Positions 11,807 through 25,253 of a stretch of 64,000 nucleotides of DNA are shown piece after piece. The stretch is from Chromobotia macracanthus. Its lineage: Eukaryota; Chordata; Actinopteri; Cypriniformes; Botiidae. The notes under the pieces are model-generated. The model ran no database searches. It saw only the letters and a program-made list of their open reading frames with translations, and was not told the DNA's origin. Made by a program: the position numbers and the translations under genes. The stretch spans positions 470,001-534,000 of the forward strand of contig JAZGTH010000019.1 in the NCBI GenBank assembly GCA_036877525.1, in the 5' to 3' direction. Numbering within the stretch: position 1 is the first letter of the stretch; each line of letters begins with the position of its first letter.

Positions 11807-14800
11807 ATCACTCAGTCCGTTACTTGTGAGGATCTTTTTTATTTTTTATTTAACACTAATTCATTCAGGATTGTCTCTGGGACAATCAATAGCTGATTTA
11901 TTTTATTCGATTGAACCTATTTTCACTGACAAAAAAATAGAAAAAATATGTGTTATAATTGTAGGTCAGTTTTAGGTATTTTCATTGTTTGTTTTGGTAA
12001 GCTCATTAGTCAAATTGATGATATTGTTTTTTGTGAATAAGGCCTATTATTTTAAAAGTACATTATTTATGCTATTTAGTTTGAGGCACACATCTCTCTA
12101 ACACATCAGGTCTGTTTTCTACTATTTAGCAACTTATCACAGAAACATAAAGCCAGCATATTTATCGGCTGATTATATTCCACTTAAAGCAGAGAGCATG
12201 AGCACATAGAAGGCTGTACCACTCCAGAAACCAAACCCAAATATAGATATAAGGGTCATCATTTAAACAATGATTTCTGTCCAATGCATAGTTTACTTTG
12301 GGCCCCTACTGAAAATATGAGGCTGCTTTTACTTTGACTAAAAAATAAAATTTAATTTTTTTTTTAAAAAGTGGTGCAATAGAAAGTTTAAACAAGGTAT
12401 GTCTTTTAGATTTTAACATTAGTCAGAGCACTTAGATACATTTAGATGAGACTGTCATTCTGTGGATTCTAATCTTCAAAAAAGGGCCAGAGATGCTGGT
12501 ATTTGACCTGAAATAGACTTTTAATTTGTGATTTATACAACTGTTGCAAGTCTCGCAGGAAGAAATAGACGATATTAGTCTAGAGCCGTTCGATAACTAA
12601 TTTAACCCCAGATTCTTATGCTGAATCTGACAGATCAATCAAGAAGCTCTTCTGATGCTTATGATTTTCGGCAGTACTGTCAACCTGGTCCATTAAAGCC
12701 AACTTTTCCTGTATCCAAAGTGACATTACAAAAGATGGCATGCAAAACAAGATACTTACCTTGTATTATGTAAGATACTACTTGGAGACAGTAGTTACAG
12801 GAGAATATTTATAACAGAACAGAGCTCAGTTGTGGAATTAGTTATGCATTGACTCATGCTAACGTAAGCTGTTTGCACCCCTAACATAATCTGATAAATC
12901 TTATCAGGGTGGTTAAAGGTCGTAGTGAAAGAATGTCTCTGGCAGAGTAGTTTATTAAGTTTCAGTCAATCAGAAGACTAGACTGAGTGGTTTAGAGGGG
13001 AAAAGTAGCAGATTTTGCCTAATCCAGTAATAAGGAAAAAGATGTGCATTTACTCCTACCAGTAATATCTCTGTTCAGCCATCCTTGTAATTTTAAAGTT
13101 GTGAGTCTCTTGTCAGGCAAGCTATGTTCAAAAATGTTTAAGTGCAGGTAAAGATTACTTGCTATGTAAAATGTTTAGATTTTTGTTTCAATTGGTTAGT
13201 AAGAAAATGTTCTGTTTGGTATACATGTATTGTAGAAGGCCTATTAACCGTCACTTTAACTGAAAGAAGTACAGAGTTGCTGAACGACTCCGGCAGGTTT
13301 GTTTTACTTCCTAGCATACTGGCTAAAGTATGGTCCAATATCAAGATGGTCATCATTGGGGAAGCAATGATTGTTGCCCATCAAGAGCTGGCAGTGCAGC
13401 AAGTGCAGCAAGGTTTTACAATAGAGGGGGAAATAACTCTCTTTTACAATTGAACAAATCCAATATTGGTGGGAAACAAACAAATTACATAAAGTTTGGC
13501 ATAATGAGATAAAGGAATGTTCTGTCCAGAAAAGGGAGGTTGTTTTTTGTCCTGCTGTGCAGCATGCTGCAATCTGTAAGTGCTGATTCGCAAATCGATT
13601 GCAGGGCTGGATAGCTTTTTGATTAAGAACCTCAACATCTCTCTCTCTCACTGTCTCTGTATCTGTTTCTCCATGCCTTTTTTTCAATCTTTTCTTTTTC
13701 TTTCTTTTGCTTTTTTTCTTTCTTTCCTCATACCCTCCTTCAATCTGCCTTTCTAATCTCGCTCCCATCCTCCCTGTCCTGTAAAAAGGAAGTGGCCTCT
13801 GCAGTGTATTGCTCATGTGAGCACTACTGTCTGAAAAAAACAAATGGGTTTGTGACGTAGGGAATGTACTAAGCGCAGTTTTACAGATAGGTTACGGGTG
13901 GCGTGACCTGACCCAAAAACTCATCAAAACTCATCAAGAAAAAATGTCCCATGGTTTCAGCATCTTGGACATCACTCTGTAGCATGTCCCTCCCAACTTT
14001 AACTGATCCTATTCTGTCCTATTCTTTTGGAGAATAAAGACACAGTCCAGCATCACTGTGATCCATCACTGTGGTCAAATGCATATCTTTTAATTCCGAC
14101 AGGCAGTTTAATTTTTATTGGATTCCATATGCTTAAAACATTGTCTGTTTTATTTATGTTGCCCCTAGCAGGCATTGGCACGTAATTGTTTGTCTTCTAC
14201 TTATCTTCTACTAGGGCTTCTAATTAGTTATAAAATTTTTAAATGAATTAAAAGGTTATCTCATCACGTTGTGTCAAAAAATATCTAAAAAATATTTTTA
14301 GAAAAATGCAGAATGTAAAATTACATTTTTCAGTTTCCTTTGGTTAACACTGGTAGTTTTATTATTACTGTCTGCAATTTTTTAAAAAATATGAAGTTGA
14401 GCAAAGATACAGTAACAGTGTTTTTAAAAGGCTGATAGGAGCCACAGTGTAACCACTCTGAGAGTAACTTACAGTGTTTTCACATGCACTCCGTCAATGC
14501 ACCTTGTCCAAAGGTCTGAGCATTGGCCCAGTGTTACAAGCGGTTACATATACTACAGTATGCATGTCTCACACACATTCACACACAAATACAAAAAACA
14601 AACACTGTCCCGATTAGAGGGCTGTTATCCCCTCCACACTGTGAGATGGACAGGGAACACACTATGTGATTCTGGGTATTCTGTACTGCACCACAGAACC
14701 AAAGCCCAGCTTTCTGTCCTTCAAAGGGCAGATTAGTAGATCCATACTGTGCACATTTGGAATTTTTCCTCAAATCCTCAGAAGACCTTACTGTGTAAAT

Positions 14801-15165
14801 CCCAAAACCTGGCATTTCTAAGAGTTAAACAGACACTTAAGTAGGTTAATGCACATCGTCACTTTCTTTTGTCAGTCTGTTATGTCTTGCCTTCCAACAA
14901 GCCTCTAACCATGGGTTTTAGTAGGATGTGCTACTTTGTACTGATCTGAGACAGGTTTTAAAAAACATTCTGTGTAGAATCCCCAGCAAAAAAACAGGTG
15001 GTGGTCCTGGATTAAAGAAAGGACAGTTTCTGCCTGGAGCTATACCTATATGAAGATAAATATGTATCATGAGAGATCGTATAAGGAAGCACCACAGACC
15101 TTTTCATTTTCACTGTTGCAGAATTAATTTACTGTGCACTTCTAACTGGTGTGGCTTACAAGATA
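11807..15165. other. Gene-free stretch with a pyrimidine-rich patch
   Basis: A 179-codon minus-strand frame (13304-13843) owes its length to a T/C-rich tract (about 13632-13745) that reads as lysine/arginine/glutamate repeats. It has no domain, so I do not call it a gene. Nothing else in the stretch looks functional. Confidence 0.5.
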
Positions 15166-16596
15166 CAGTCATGTGAAAAAATTAGTACACCCTATGTGCC
15201 AAAAATACAAGCCTGTGTATTTTTGTAACATTTTTGCGACATTGGATATATGGATATTTAATCTCAATTTTAACAACACAAAGAGTTTAAATAATATATC
15301 TAAGCAATTAAAACTGAAGAGGGGATTTTCTGTAAAATGTAATTCCACAAAATGCAAATTCTAACTGAGGCAAAAGTTAGGACACCCTCACATGTATTCC
15401 CACTTAAAATGGCTCAAATCACACACAGGTGTATCACACAAGGTTCACATAATTAGTAGATCGTTACTCAGCATTTTGAATGAGGCTTGCCCTATCTAAA
15501 CCATTTAGTTTGGTGTGCTCCTGACTGTTGAAGTGAGAGTGAGCACCATAGTGAGAGCAAAAGAGCTGTCAGAGGCCAAAAAATTGTAGCATCCTATGAG
15601 TCTGGTAAAGGATTTAAAAAGATCTCAAAAGATTTTGTAATCAGCCATTCCACTGTCCAGAAGATCGTCTACAAGTGGAGAGCTTGTAGAACTGCCAACA
15701 TGCCCAGGTCTGGTCACCCCAGCCTGGTCGCCCCAGCAAGTTCACCCCAAGAGCAGACCGCAAGATGCTAAAAGAGCAAGTCTCCAAAAACCCTAAAATG
15801 TCTCGGGACCTACAGCAGGCTCTGGCTACTGTTGATGTAAAAGGCCATGCTTTTCAAAAATCAAAAGAGACTGCCAAGTTTATCAATCAGAAAGAGAACT
15901 CAAGGCTCAGACTGACATTTGCCAGAGAGAGTGTTGGCAAAGACCAGGATGTCTGGAATAATGTTCTTTAATGATCCAAAATAATTATCTGGACACGCAA
16001 GAATGGAAACTAGCATTCAGGAATGAACTTTAACTCTAAGAGAAGTGTCATGTTTAGCTGCTTTGCTGCAGCAGGCTGGTCAGACTGACATTATGCCAGA
16101 AGGTGCTTGAGAATGTTTGGCAAAGACCAGGATGAAAAGGCAGAAATGGAGAGTCCTGGAATGGTCGAGTCAATGTCCAGATCTGAATCCCATTGAGATG
16201 CTGTGGGGTGACTTGAAAAGGGCTGTACATGCAAGAAACCCCTCAAACATCTCACAGCTGAAAAAATTTGCATTGAGAAGTGGGGTAAAATTTCCTCAGA
16301 CCGATGTCAGAGACTGGTAGATGGCAACAAGAAGCATCTCACTGCAGTTATTTCAGCCAAATGGGGTAACACTAGCTATTAGGAGCTAGGGTGTCCTATC
16401 TTTTTCCTCAGTTAAAATAGGCATTTTTGTAGAATTACATTTACACAAGATCTTGAAAAGACTTCAGTTTTAATTGTTTAGTTATATTACTTTAATCTCT
16501 CTGTATTGTTAAAATTGAGACTGACTAAACCATATATTAAAAATGTTACAAAATACACATGCTTTCACAGGGTGTCCTAATTTTTTCACATGACTG
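15166..16596 (+). mobile_element. Tc1/mariner-like transposon, decayed, with both ends
   Basis: A 1431-bp element begins CAGTCATGTGAAAAAATTAG and ends with its inverted complement CTAATTTTTTCACATGACTG. Both ends abut a TA dinucleotide (15164-15165 and 16597-16598), the expected Tc1/mariner target. A further family-like motif with GGACACCC lies just inside (about 15379). The interior encodes a broken transposase. The ends are intact enough that it could once have been mobilised in trans. Confidence 0.9.
15560..16370 (+). pseudogene. Tc1-like transposase, broken
   Basis: Transposase-like pieces occur in order but in different frames. About 15560-15720 reads as a helix-turn-helix DNA-binding region (KISKDFVISHSTVQKIVYKW). 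Positions 15752-15971 continue it after a frameshift (RADRKMLKEQVSKNPKMSRD). About 16140-16320 carries the C-terminal catalytic motif with the last acidic residue of the DDE triad (CPDLNPIEMLWGDLKRAV). The middle of the catalytic domain between about 15970 and 16110 is largely missing, and stops and frameshifts separate the pieces. The protein cannot be functional. Confidence 0.9.
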
Positions 16597-16744
16597 TATA
16601 TCAAGACCAGTGTAGGTTACAAACCATCTGGGTTTGATGAGTGAACATTATTTCATTGGTGAAATTCTGTGTCAGGCAAGGTTGATCAGTGCAAGACTGA
16701 CATCACATTTTAAGTCAGCATTTTAAGTCGGCTTTGACTTTAGT

Positions 16745-16860
16745 ATTATGCATGCAAGTATTTAATCCCCCCAAAATCTTTTATGCTCCCTCATGCTGTT
16801 CCAAAACCATATGACTTTCTTCTTCAGAAGACAAAAGATGACATTTTCAAAATGTGCTTT
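16745..16860. repeat. Partial copy of palindromic fish MITE-like element
   Basis: It contains the signature ATGCTGTTCC, CATATGACTTTCTTCTTC and CAAAAGATGACATTTTCAAA that recurs in fuller copies at 47558-47872 and 63170-63508. I recognise it as a short, non-coding interspersed element abundant in cyprinid genomes, but cannot name the family. Confidence 0.6.
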
Positions 16861-18447
16861 TTATCTATCTGTCTGTCTTTCTGTCAATTCTTATTTACAT
16901 TTCACGTCACATTTAATTCTAAAAACAGTGTTTAATTTTAACATTTATAGCAGATTTGATTTTGAATCACAGATTTTCAAAGTGGATGCAGATTTATAAA
17001 CCCTGCTGTTTATATATCTTCTAGATTAAAAGATTTGCCTTGGATTTCCTGAACCCATTTTTCCAGCAGGAATGTCACAGCCTGGAGAGAACCTATCACT
17101 TCCGAAACAACTTGGGTCTGTGACCTGCCACATTTATAGCATGTTTTCACTGCCTAGTATTTTTTGTGCCTATCCTTCTTGAATACTAGTTATCATTTGG
17201 AAGCACCAATTCATCACTGCTGTCTTCTGCTTTTGTCCATGGTCACAGTGTTTGTTTGTTTTGTCAGTACTTTCTTGTCTATCTACATCTAGAAGTACCA
17301 CAGGATTTTAACCCTGATGTTTTCAGAACTCATCACAGATGGAACTCTCTCTCAATGCAATCAGTTCCCCAGCAGTCCTATCAGATATTTAAAAAAACGT
17401 GTCAACAGCCTCTGAATGAATCAAAAAAATGAATGTAAAGCATTAAGTGATGTCAAATCTTACCTCATGCTCTTGCTCATGCTAGTTCTTCTTAGCATGC
17501 TTAAACCAAGCGTGGTTCTAAACAAACTTGAATTCTCTTCTGTTCAAAATAGACTTGGGGTATTTTGCGAACACTTCCCTAGCCAACTTAGCAGTTACAT
17601 CTGGTACATCAAACTATTCTAGAAGAGAACTGAATGCACCTAACTTTTAAACAGAAAAAAAATCTTCCACTTCATCTACTTTATAATGGTGTGCAACATT
17701 TAAGCTGGTACCATGGAAAGCCTACCTTGGGGCTTTTTTCAGCACAAAATTAGTCTATGCCCAAATTTGCCAAACTAGACAACACAAAATGTCAACAATA
17801 TTCTGCCAGTGAAAGCATGGAAGGATGTACCTCTAGAGAATCTTTAAAATGAATGCTACAGTGTAATAAATAAAAAGTATTAATAATAAATAAGTAATAC
17901 GTATTAATAAATAAAAAGTAGTCTCCCACTGAGACAGCTTGCAGCTAACTTATTTTATACTGTTATGTATCCTACATTAAATGCAGCAGTTATGTATCCT
18001 ACAGAAATGCAGCAATATTTTTGCTATCATATTTCTCTACCAGAGATGAAAATAAATGCACTTTATACAGAGGCATTTGCTTTACCACAACACTGCCTCA
18101 AGGCATTTGAAACCACTGCAAACAAGCCAACAGCTACCCCTAACACCACATAAACACTTACACTGGTCAAGCACTTACTGGGAAATTCAAAACACTAAAT
18201 TCCAAACAAACCAGCAACACATAAAACTGCCCTGCCGACCACACACACAGTTCTAATCCTGGGAAAGCTACACAACTGTTATTATTTAAGAAGCTTGGTC
18301 AGTAAAATGCTACAGTAAAACAATACAAACATTATATAGAAAATTACACTAGGTGGGCAGTCCATTTACAATCTAAAATCCTATGTGATGCAAAATGTTT
18401 AGTCAGTTCTAACAATAACCGTATCCATATATATGTTTATAAAAGTT

Positions 18448-18486
18448 TTGTCTCATTTGTGAAAAGTAATTTCACAAATGAGACAA
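18448..18486. repeat. Perfect 17-bp hairpin, 5-nt loop
   Basis: The left arm TTGTCTCATTTGTGAAA (18448-18464) is the exact reverse complement of the right arm (18470-18486), with AGTAA between them. A perfect arm of this length is unlikely by chance. No run of T or gene end nearby suggests a terminator, and nothing marks it as a microRNA precursor (the arm is too short). Confidence 0.85.
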
Positions 18487-18599
18487 TAAAATGCTTGGTC
18501 ATGGTCCATACTAACTAACTGAGTACATCTTTATCAAAATCCACCTATAGAAGCTGCTACAACTTAACCATTAAAATCTGTAACCATGTAATATTTGGA

Positions 18600-18815
18600 C
18601 AGAATATACAAAATTACAAATTTACAATATACAATATACATTATATGCACATCGACATGTTGTAGTGTACTTATGTATATTTGTACATATTTTATGTAAC
18701 AATTTACATTTGTACACACAATATGTGCATTTACAATATGTGCATTTACATACATACATAATTTATTTATAATGTATGTATGTGTATATATACACACACG
18801 CAAACATACATACAT
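18600..18815. repeat. ATGTA/CATA-rich simple-repeat zone
   Basis: This is an irregular mixture of TATATGCACAT, TTTACAATATGTGCA and (CATA)n units ending with ACACACACG and four CATA repeats near 18803-18820. It is low-complexity sequence with no gene. Confidence 0.75.
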
Positions 18816-18949
18816 ACATACCCACAGTAGTGTAAATACAAGACCAGTGTACATACGAGACCAGTGAACATGAACTTGTAATAAAACCTTGTTATGTGAT
18901 GTGTGAAATAGTTAAAGTGCAGTGTATAGAGAAGGGCGGGGGTAAATTG

Positions 18950-19480
18950 AGATTGTCAGTTCACATTAAGTAACTGGAACTTCTTTCCTCAAGCTGTTCC
19001 TTTGTCGGCTAGTGCGGGTCCAGATGCACCGGTACCATCTACCTGAGGGCAGTAGGGAGAGCAGACCATGACTTGGGTGGCTAGAGTCACTGATGATCCT
19101 CTGAGCCTTCTGCTGTAGATATCCTGGAGGAAAGGGAAGCTCACCTCCTGTGATGTCGCATCACCCTCTGCAGGGCCTTGCGGTTGAGGTCACTGGTGTT
19201 CCCGTACCAGGCCATGATGCAACCAGTCAGAATGCTCTCCACAGTGCAGGTATAGAATGATCTGAGGATGTTGTGGTTCATACCGAACTTCCTCAGACAC
19301 CTGAGGTAGAAGAGGTGCTGGTGAGCCTTCTTCACCACTGCATCTGCCTAAGGGGACCATGTGAAGTCCTCAGTGATATGAACACTAAGGAACTTGAAGC
19401 TGTTGACGCGCTCCACTGGCAACCCATTGATGGTGATGGGGGTGTGTTCTCTTTCCTGTCTCCTGAAGTCAACAACAATC
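18950..19480 (-). pseudogene. LINE reverse-transcriptase C-terminal fragment
   Basis: Read on the minus strand, the sequence gives the characteristic tail of a fish non-LTR retrotransposon polymerase. First comes VVDFRRQE and a segment like FKFLSVHITEDFTWSP, then KKAHQHLFYLRCLRKFGM, a segment ending CIMAWYGNTSDLNRKALQR, and after a frameshift SHGLLSLLPSGRWYR. At least one stop (near 19351) and one frameshift (near 19140) break it. Only the 3' part of the element is present, as is usual for 5'-truncated LINE insertions. The clade (CR1/L2/Rex-like) is uncertain. Confidence 0.88.
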
Positions 19481-22400
19481 TCACTCAAAACATATCACTC
19501 AAAATTCAAAAATTATATTAAAAAAATTATATTAAAAATTTTAATTTAATGTTTAATTGGCTAATGTTCATTAAGAGATACGTTTTTTTCTCAATAGAAG
19601 AGTCTAGCGTACTAAAGCACCATCTCGATTGAGGTTTTAATTATTATTCAATAATAATTATTGTAATAATTATTATTTAATACACAGCCTTGTGGGTAAG
19701 AATTGATTTAATTGAAAATGGACATTATCGTTTACACCTAAACAAAGGAGTGTCTTTTGTTTTTCCATATATTTTTAGTTGTTTTGGAATAAAAGGTGGG
19801 ATGTATTTTAAAGAGTGGACCCTTGCATTGAAATGTGTGCTAGTGTTTCCTGGATTTGTCCAAACTGATCAAAACTGTAGGAGATGAAAGTATGTATAGC
19901 CATTTATTTGGTTCATGTTTGAATGTCTGGTCCTCGTGTATTGATTGCAAAAACAAAATTAGAACATAAATCTTGAGTATTGTAGCTTTTAAATGATGCA
20001 CAGTTTATGATTGTTGTTTAAATATTTGATATAAAACAAATGTAATTAAAAGTACCGACATGCCCTATGGCCTGCTCCCGAACCATTGCTGATTTCACTT
20101 ATCGTGAAAGCAAAACTGCAAGCCTTAATCTATGATGCAGTGCATAAGTTAACACACATCAGGGTATCTTTGCTGTCATTCCTAGTTCTCTTTAATGGCA
20201 TTGTTTTTGTGCATTCAAAGTGATATTAATAGTTGTGTTCCTGTTATCAAACCTGCTTTTTCTCATCAAATCTGTTTATCCTCATCATAAACACACTACA
20301 TGTCTCTACAAACTGCAATTGTTTAACAACTTTAAAAACCATACTTTAATTTAATTCAGTTCAATTCACATTTATTTGTATAGTGTTTTTCACAATACTT
20401 ATAGTTTCAAAGCTGCTTTACATAAAATGAAAGTTGTACATTGTCAGACAAGTATGCCATTAGAAGTGATTATAGATTTTTACAGGTCTGAGATGGTATA
20501 GATTGTGCAGTTGACTCATATTGTTTATGCTTTTAAGCAGAAGTAATGATCATCCCAAGTCCTCGCAAAGGTTTGGGTCATGTGAAAAGCAGCTCTTGCT
20601 AGGGAAAGCTAGCATATTACAGTCTATGAATGCCAGGGAGAGGAAAAAAGTAATAATATATAATCCTAATGAATTCATAATGTTACACTTAATTCTTTTA
20701 AAACCACATTCCATAAATAACTTTACACATTAATTAAAAAAATCACTATAAGAATTAAAATCAAATCATTATTGCATTACACAACTGGTGACCTGAGGCT
20801 TAAAGACATCAACTGTGTTAAACGGCAGCTGTGAAATTTTGCCATAAACACTGCACGAAGACATTTTTTTGCAAAAGTGTGTACTTACATATAAATGCAT
20901 GCATTAATATGTAATACTCGAGAGTGTATGTGTGACTAGGATGTGTAGATTTATCTATTTCTGCATGTAAAAACATCTGAGTAGTCTTTCCTTTGTGCTA
21001 GTGTGTGCTTTTGCTTTTGGTGCGAGTGCATGCACCGTAAGGCCAGGCGAGATGTTGAATATTCACAATATAGTTGTGATACTTTTGCTGCTGATGTAAA
21101 ACTTAGCAATGTGAATATTCCAATGATTTTTTTTTTCATTTTGACCTTTATGTTTTCTAAAGACTACTTTATTTGTGTAAACACCTGCCTTGGGTATTTT
21201 TGCTACATTTGTACTGTGTTTTACTGTTTGCATTAAGCATTTTGGATGAATAAGGTTACAAAGACTGTTTAAATAAAATGATGTTTTCCCTGGTTGAAAG
21301 CCGTTTCACAGCAAATACAAAAATATCAAGGTATATATTGAATATTGTCAAAAGACTGATAAAAATAAAGATATATTTTTAGATATAATATCAAGTTTTA
21401 AGTGTGATTGCCAGAATTACCACGTCTGTGAAAAGGTCAGTTTTCTAAACTGACCCTTGAGTAAACCAGAATACTTCCATCCAAACACTAATGATCCACC
21501 ACAAATTTCTCAAGAAAGTGGAACATTCTCTCCTCCTGACCTTAAAAATATAGACATGTCAGTCACAGAGCCTATTTACACCCCTGGCACTTTGCCAATG
21601 ATTGACTTTCTTGTCAAAATAAAAACAGATCTACAAAGTGATATAAATTGCTATAAATGAACAAATTAGAATAAGTGATCTCATTAGTATTTATTCTTTA
21701 TAATGGGATACTTAAATCATCACTTGTGAAGCCAACTGGTTTTGGAGTCAAGGAGATTGATTAATTAATAGATTCTAGTATAAACACACTATATGGTCCA
21801 ACTTCTGGTAAGTCACTATTGTGGCACAAATTACTGCATGAGGAAAAATAAAACAGTTCAAGCAACTCTGTGAAAAAGTAATGGAATGGCACAGGCACAG
21901 GTCGGGGAATGATGAACATGATTTTCAAGTCATTGACATTCATTGACTATTCTTTAGCGTACAGTTAAATAATTGAGAAATAAACCTGAGAAATAACTAT
22001 AACTAGAGTGGGCCATGCAAGATACTGGTGAGAAAGGCCACCAAGAGACCAATGACAACTGGATTCAGTAGCTAAGTTTGTAGCTACTGTTGCCTGTGTA
22101 TTTAAACAGTCAAGGTTTCAAAGGGGAGGCAGACAAAGCCACTGATAAAGAAATATGTATCATGTGACCTCTCAGCTAAAGTTTGCCAGTAGGCATGGGG
22201 AAGACTCTGAAGCCAGCTGGAATTAGGTTCTATTCCCTGAAAAGACTATAAATTAAGCTTTTTGACTTTGAAGCAGACTTTGAATGAGACTAAATGCCAT
22301 TGTCCATCATTGTAAACACACCACCCCTAGCATGAGGCAAACTCCCCTAATCTTCAATCATGTGAGGAACATCAGCCAATCAATAATGATAGTGGCCGAC

Positions 22401-24930
22401 ATTCAGAGTTCTACTACAGTCAGTTACAGTTTATATTGCATTGTTTCTTGCCACAATTTAAGATTAGATTTTAATGTATTTAAAAATAATCTATTTAAAA
22501 GCAGTGATAATAGTCACTAAAAATTTAATTGTTACTTAATAAATAACAAGATGTATTATTTCATTGGCTTTCAGATTTCAATAATTAAGTCTTTATTGTT
22601 TGCCTTTATTTATTAAACTTCTTTATATAATCATCTTCATTAGGCATACTCAGCAGTCACAATAGTCATTACAATTAAACTCTTATTTTAAACATTTTAA
22701 ACATTTTTATTTTGTTTTGACAATATACAACATCATATAACACAATATTGATTAATAATTGATTAATAGTAATATAGAACTTTAATGGTGGTAATTCTGT
22801 AAATACGTTGTATCTGACGTGACATTCCATACTCTGCTTTCTCTTATAAAATAGCATTTTAATCATAGTTAAACCAACATACGGTTACCAACAGAAGTAT
22901 TGTTTAATGTAAAACATGTTGAAGACTAGCGGACAGGCTGTTAATTAAATTACATTGTTTCTTCACAAAGCAGTTTTTCAGAGTAACCGGCCTCTGGTCC
23001 CCTTCCCTGCGTACTGCAGTGTTAAGGTGCAGTCACACTAGACTTTTAGCATGAAAACATTCTACAGAGACCCCTACGAATACAGAAAGAAACCAGATAT
23101 GATATCACGCAAGTCAATAGAGCGAAAAGTGTATGTTGCAAGCTTGCCTTTAAGCAGCTTTGGGATTATCTTAAAAAAAACAGTCCTGGAGTGGCCAGTC
23201 ACAGTTTTGGATCTTGAGGAATATTTTTGATCAATTGAGGATTTATAAAAAATAAAGACTTTTTTGTCTTTGACCAAAAAAGTCTTGTTTCTCATCAACT
23301 ACATTTGTTCAATGACAAAAACTAATTTATGATGACAAAAAACTATGATGAAAATCTACATTATCTATGTATAACATTTTTGTCAACTAATGAAAACGAA
23401 AAGAAAATGTTGGTAAGGGACAATTTGGGAAGAGATACAATTAGAACTAATCTCCTTGTTTGTTAGGAAGCTTGATACACAATTAAACAGTACCACACTG
23501 ATCTACTCAGCAGGACATAAGCTTGCATACATTTGTTGCATATCTCAACTGTATAGAAGTGTCAGTGTATGGTGAAAAGGGAATTTCAAGCATACAAATA
23601 CATTTCAACCTATGAGACGTCACAAACAAACTTGAAGCAACATTTTCAGGTGAATCATCCCAAATTTTATGTAAAAGCAAAATCAGCTTTTCTTTATACC
23701 AACGTTTATTTATTAACCAATCTGAGCTGGTGCATTTTCGCTAAATTTAAAATACAGTATAAGCAAAAAGAAATCACTGCAGTCCTATTTTAATTTGATA
23801 CTGGAACTGAGAAGTGATCGTAAATTAATAGATTGATTGACATGCTAAAAATAAGTGTAACATTCCATTGTCCTCAATTCGAATCAAGTATGTAACAAAA
23901 AAAATTCACAATTGGCAGTACACTTAATGTGATGTTACGTTTATGAATGAATTTTGGCGTTTTTGTATAACACACCTTTTAAGGGAACATCGTGTTCTCA
24001 TTCACTCAAATTTCTCCCTCCTTAGCCATGACCAGCACAATACTTTATTTGTGCAGGCGTAGTTCACTCTGTATAACAGCTGTTGGGTGTGTTCAACATG
24101 CAGTGATGCGCAGACCAATCAGCATCTGACCTGGTGCAGTGTATGCCAGTGTATGTCAGTGTATGTCTGATTATGATTTATGTTGTTTGAACTGTTATAA
24201 TGACCATTATTGTGTTAAATTACATGTTTTATATACTAGTATAAAACCAAGGCTATAGGTTGTGAAATCAAAAAAATTCTCATTCTTGGCTACCACTTGA
24301 GCCCCAATTTTAAGGTCTCAATTTTGTCTGATTGTGACGTATAGCATTAAAGTTCAGTGGTAGCAATTCAAGAGCAGATGGCTGGCTCAGTTGTGACCCT
24401 TCTACACAACTGGCCAGACTCAATGACGACAACAATAACGAGCATTGTGTTCATTCTGATGCCTTCAGTTCCACTAATACTCACTAATTTGTGATTTTAT
24501 AAAACTAAGAGATCTATTCGCGTAATCATAATATGGTGTCGAAATAATATAGACCTTATCTTTAACTTCATTCTTGTACATACAGTATTAAGCAGCACAT
24601 AACGTACTCAACAAGAAGTGTTTATGGTTGCAACATTTCAATTCAAACTAGATTCTGGTTCTCACCATGAAAAAAAATATATAGCATAAAATCATATATG
24701 TAACCACAGTTTAACTAAATCAGTTAGATTTTGGTCAAAAAAGTTAAACTTTTGAATTATGACACTCAATCAAGCATGTGTGGACTTTAAATGCTCAGCT
24801 TCTGAGTTTATAGGTCATTCACTGGCCACCCATTTAATATAATAAATGATTAATAAGCAGACAGTGAATAAGCGCATAATGCAAGGAAACAAATGAATGC
24901 ACTGTTAGAATAAGAGGCACTTTTGAACAC
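19481..24930. other. Gene-free AT-rich stretch with repeat fragments
   Basis: No protein-like reading frame is seen. It includes a fragment of a common fish repeat at 20345-20440, a segment resembling the start of a dispersed DNA element at about 23025-23180 (AAGGTGCAGTCACACTAGAC), and a run of GACAAAAACTA-type motifs (about 23310-23410). The remainder appears unique and non-coding. Confidence 0.5.
20345..20440. repeat. Fragment of common fish interspersed repeat
   Basis: The sequence with ATTTATTTGTATAGTGTTTT, CACAATACTTATAGTTTCAA and AGCTGCTTTACA matches a dispersed motif I recognise from many teleost genomes. It is only a short fragment without defined ends. Confidence 0.55.
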
Positions 24931-25253
24931 ACACTACCAGTCAAAAGTTTGGAAACACTTTGTTCATATTTTAATTTATGAATAATAGATAAACTTATCA
25001 AAACTATGAAATGTAGAAATATGAAATGTAACTTTTGGAATTATATTGTGACTAAAGAAAATTAAAAATAAGGTAAAATAGGATGTATTCTAGCATATTC
25101 AATAGTCACCCTTTTCGAATTTACAAAAATTCTTAATATTTTCCATCACCCAGTGTCTTGAGGAATCACCCCGAGATTTTAAGAGTTTTGAAGAGTTCTC
25201 CTCTATCCTGCGCTCTTATTGGCTGCTTTTTTCTTCATTATTTGGTCCAAATC
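24931..25253 (+). mobile_element. Tc1-type miniature element, 5' part
   Basis: It begins with ACACTACCAGTCAAAAGTTT, the terminal inverted repeat of a fish Tc1-like non-autonomous family. It runs to CTTATTGGCTGCT...GGTCCAAATC, where it is interrupted by the solo LTR at 25254-25865. The interior resumes after the LTR at 25872. The 3' half of a second copy at 44331-44540 shows the uninterrupted order and the opposite terminal repeat. No transposase is encoded. Confidence 0.8.

Larger units (their letters stand above)
16597..18949. other. Gene-free stretch, simple repeats
   Basis: This holds a partial copy of a common palindromic fish element (16745-16860), a perfect hairpin (18448-18486) and an ATGTA/CATA-rich simple-repeat zone (about 18600-18815). 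The 96-codon minus-strand frame at 18564-18854 is an artefact of that simple repeat. No gene is seen. Confidence 0.5.

Noticed and set aside
13304..13843. 179-codon minus-strand reading frame, the second longest in the window
   Set aside because: Its length comes from a pyrimidine-rich tract read as Lys/Arg/Glu repeats. No domain, no splice context and no upstream promoter feature was seen.
18564..18854. 96-codon minus-strand frame
   Set aside because: It is produced by CATA/ATGTA simple repeats.
19273..19521. 82-codon plus-strand frame
   Set aside because: It is the antisense of the LINE reverse-transcriptase fragment.
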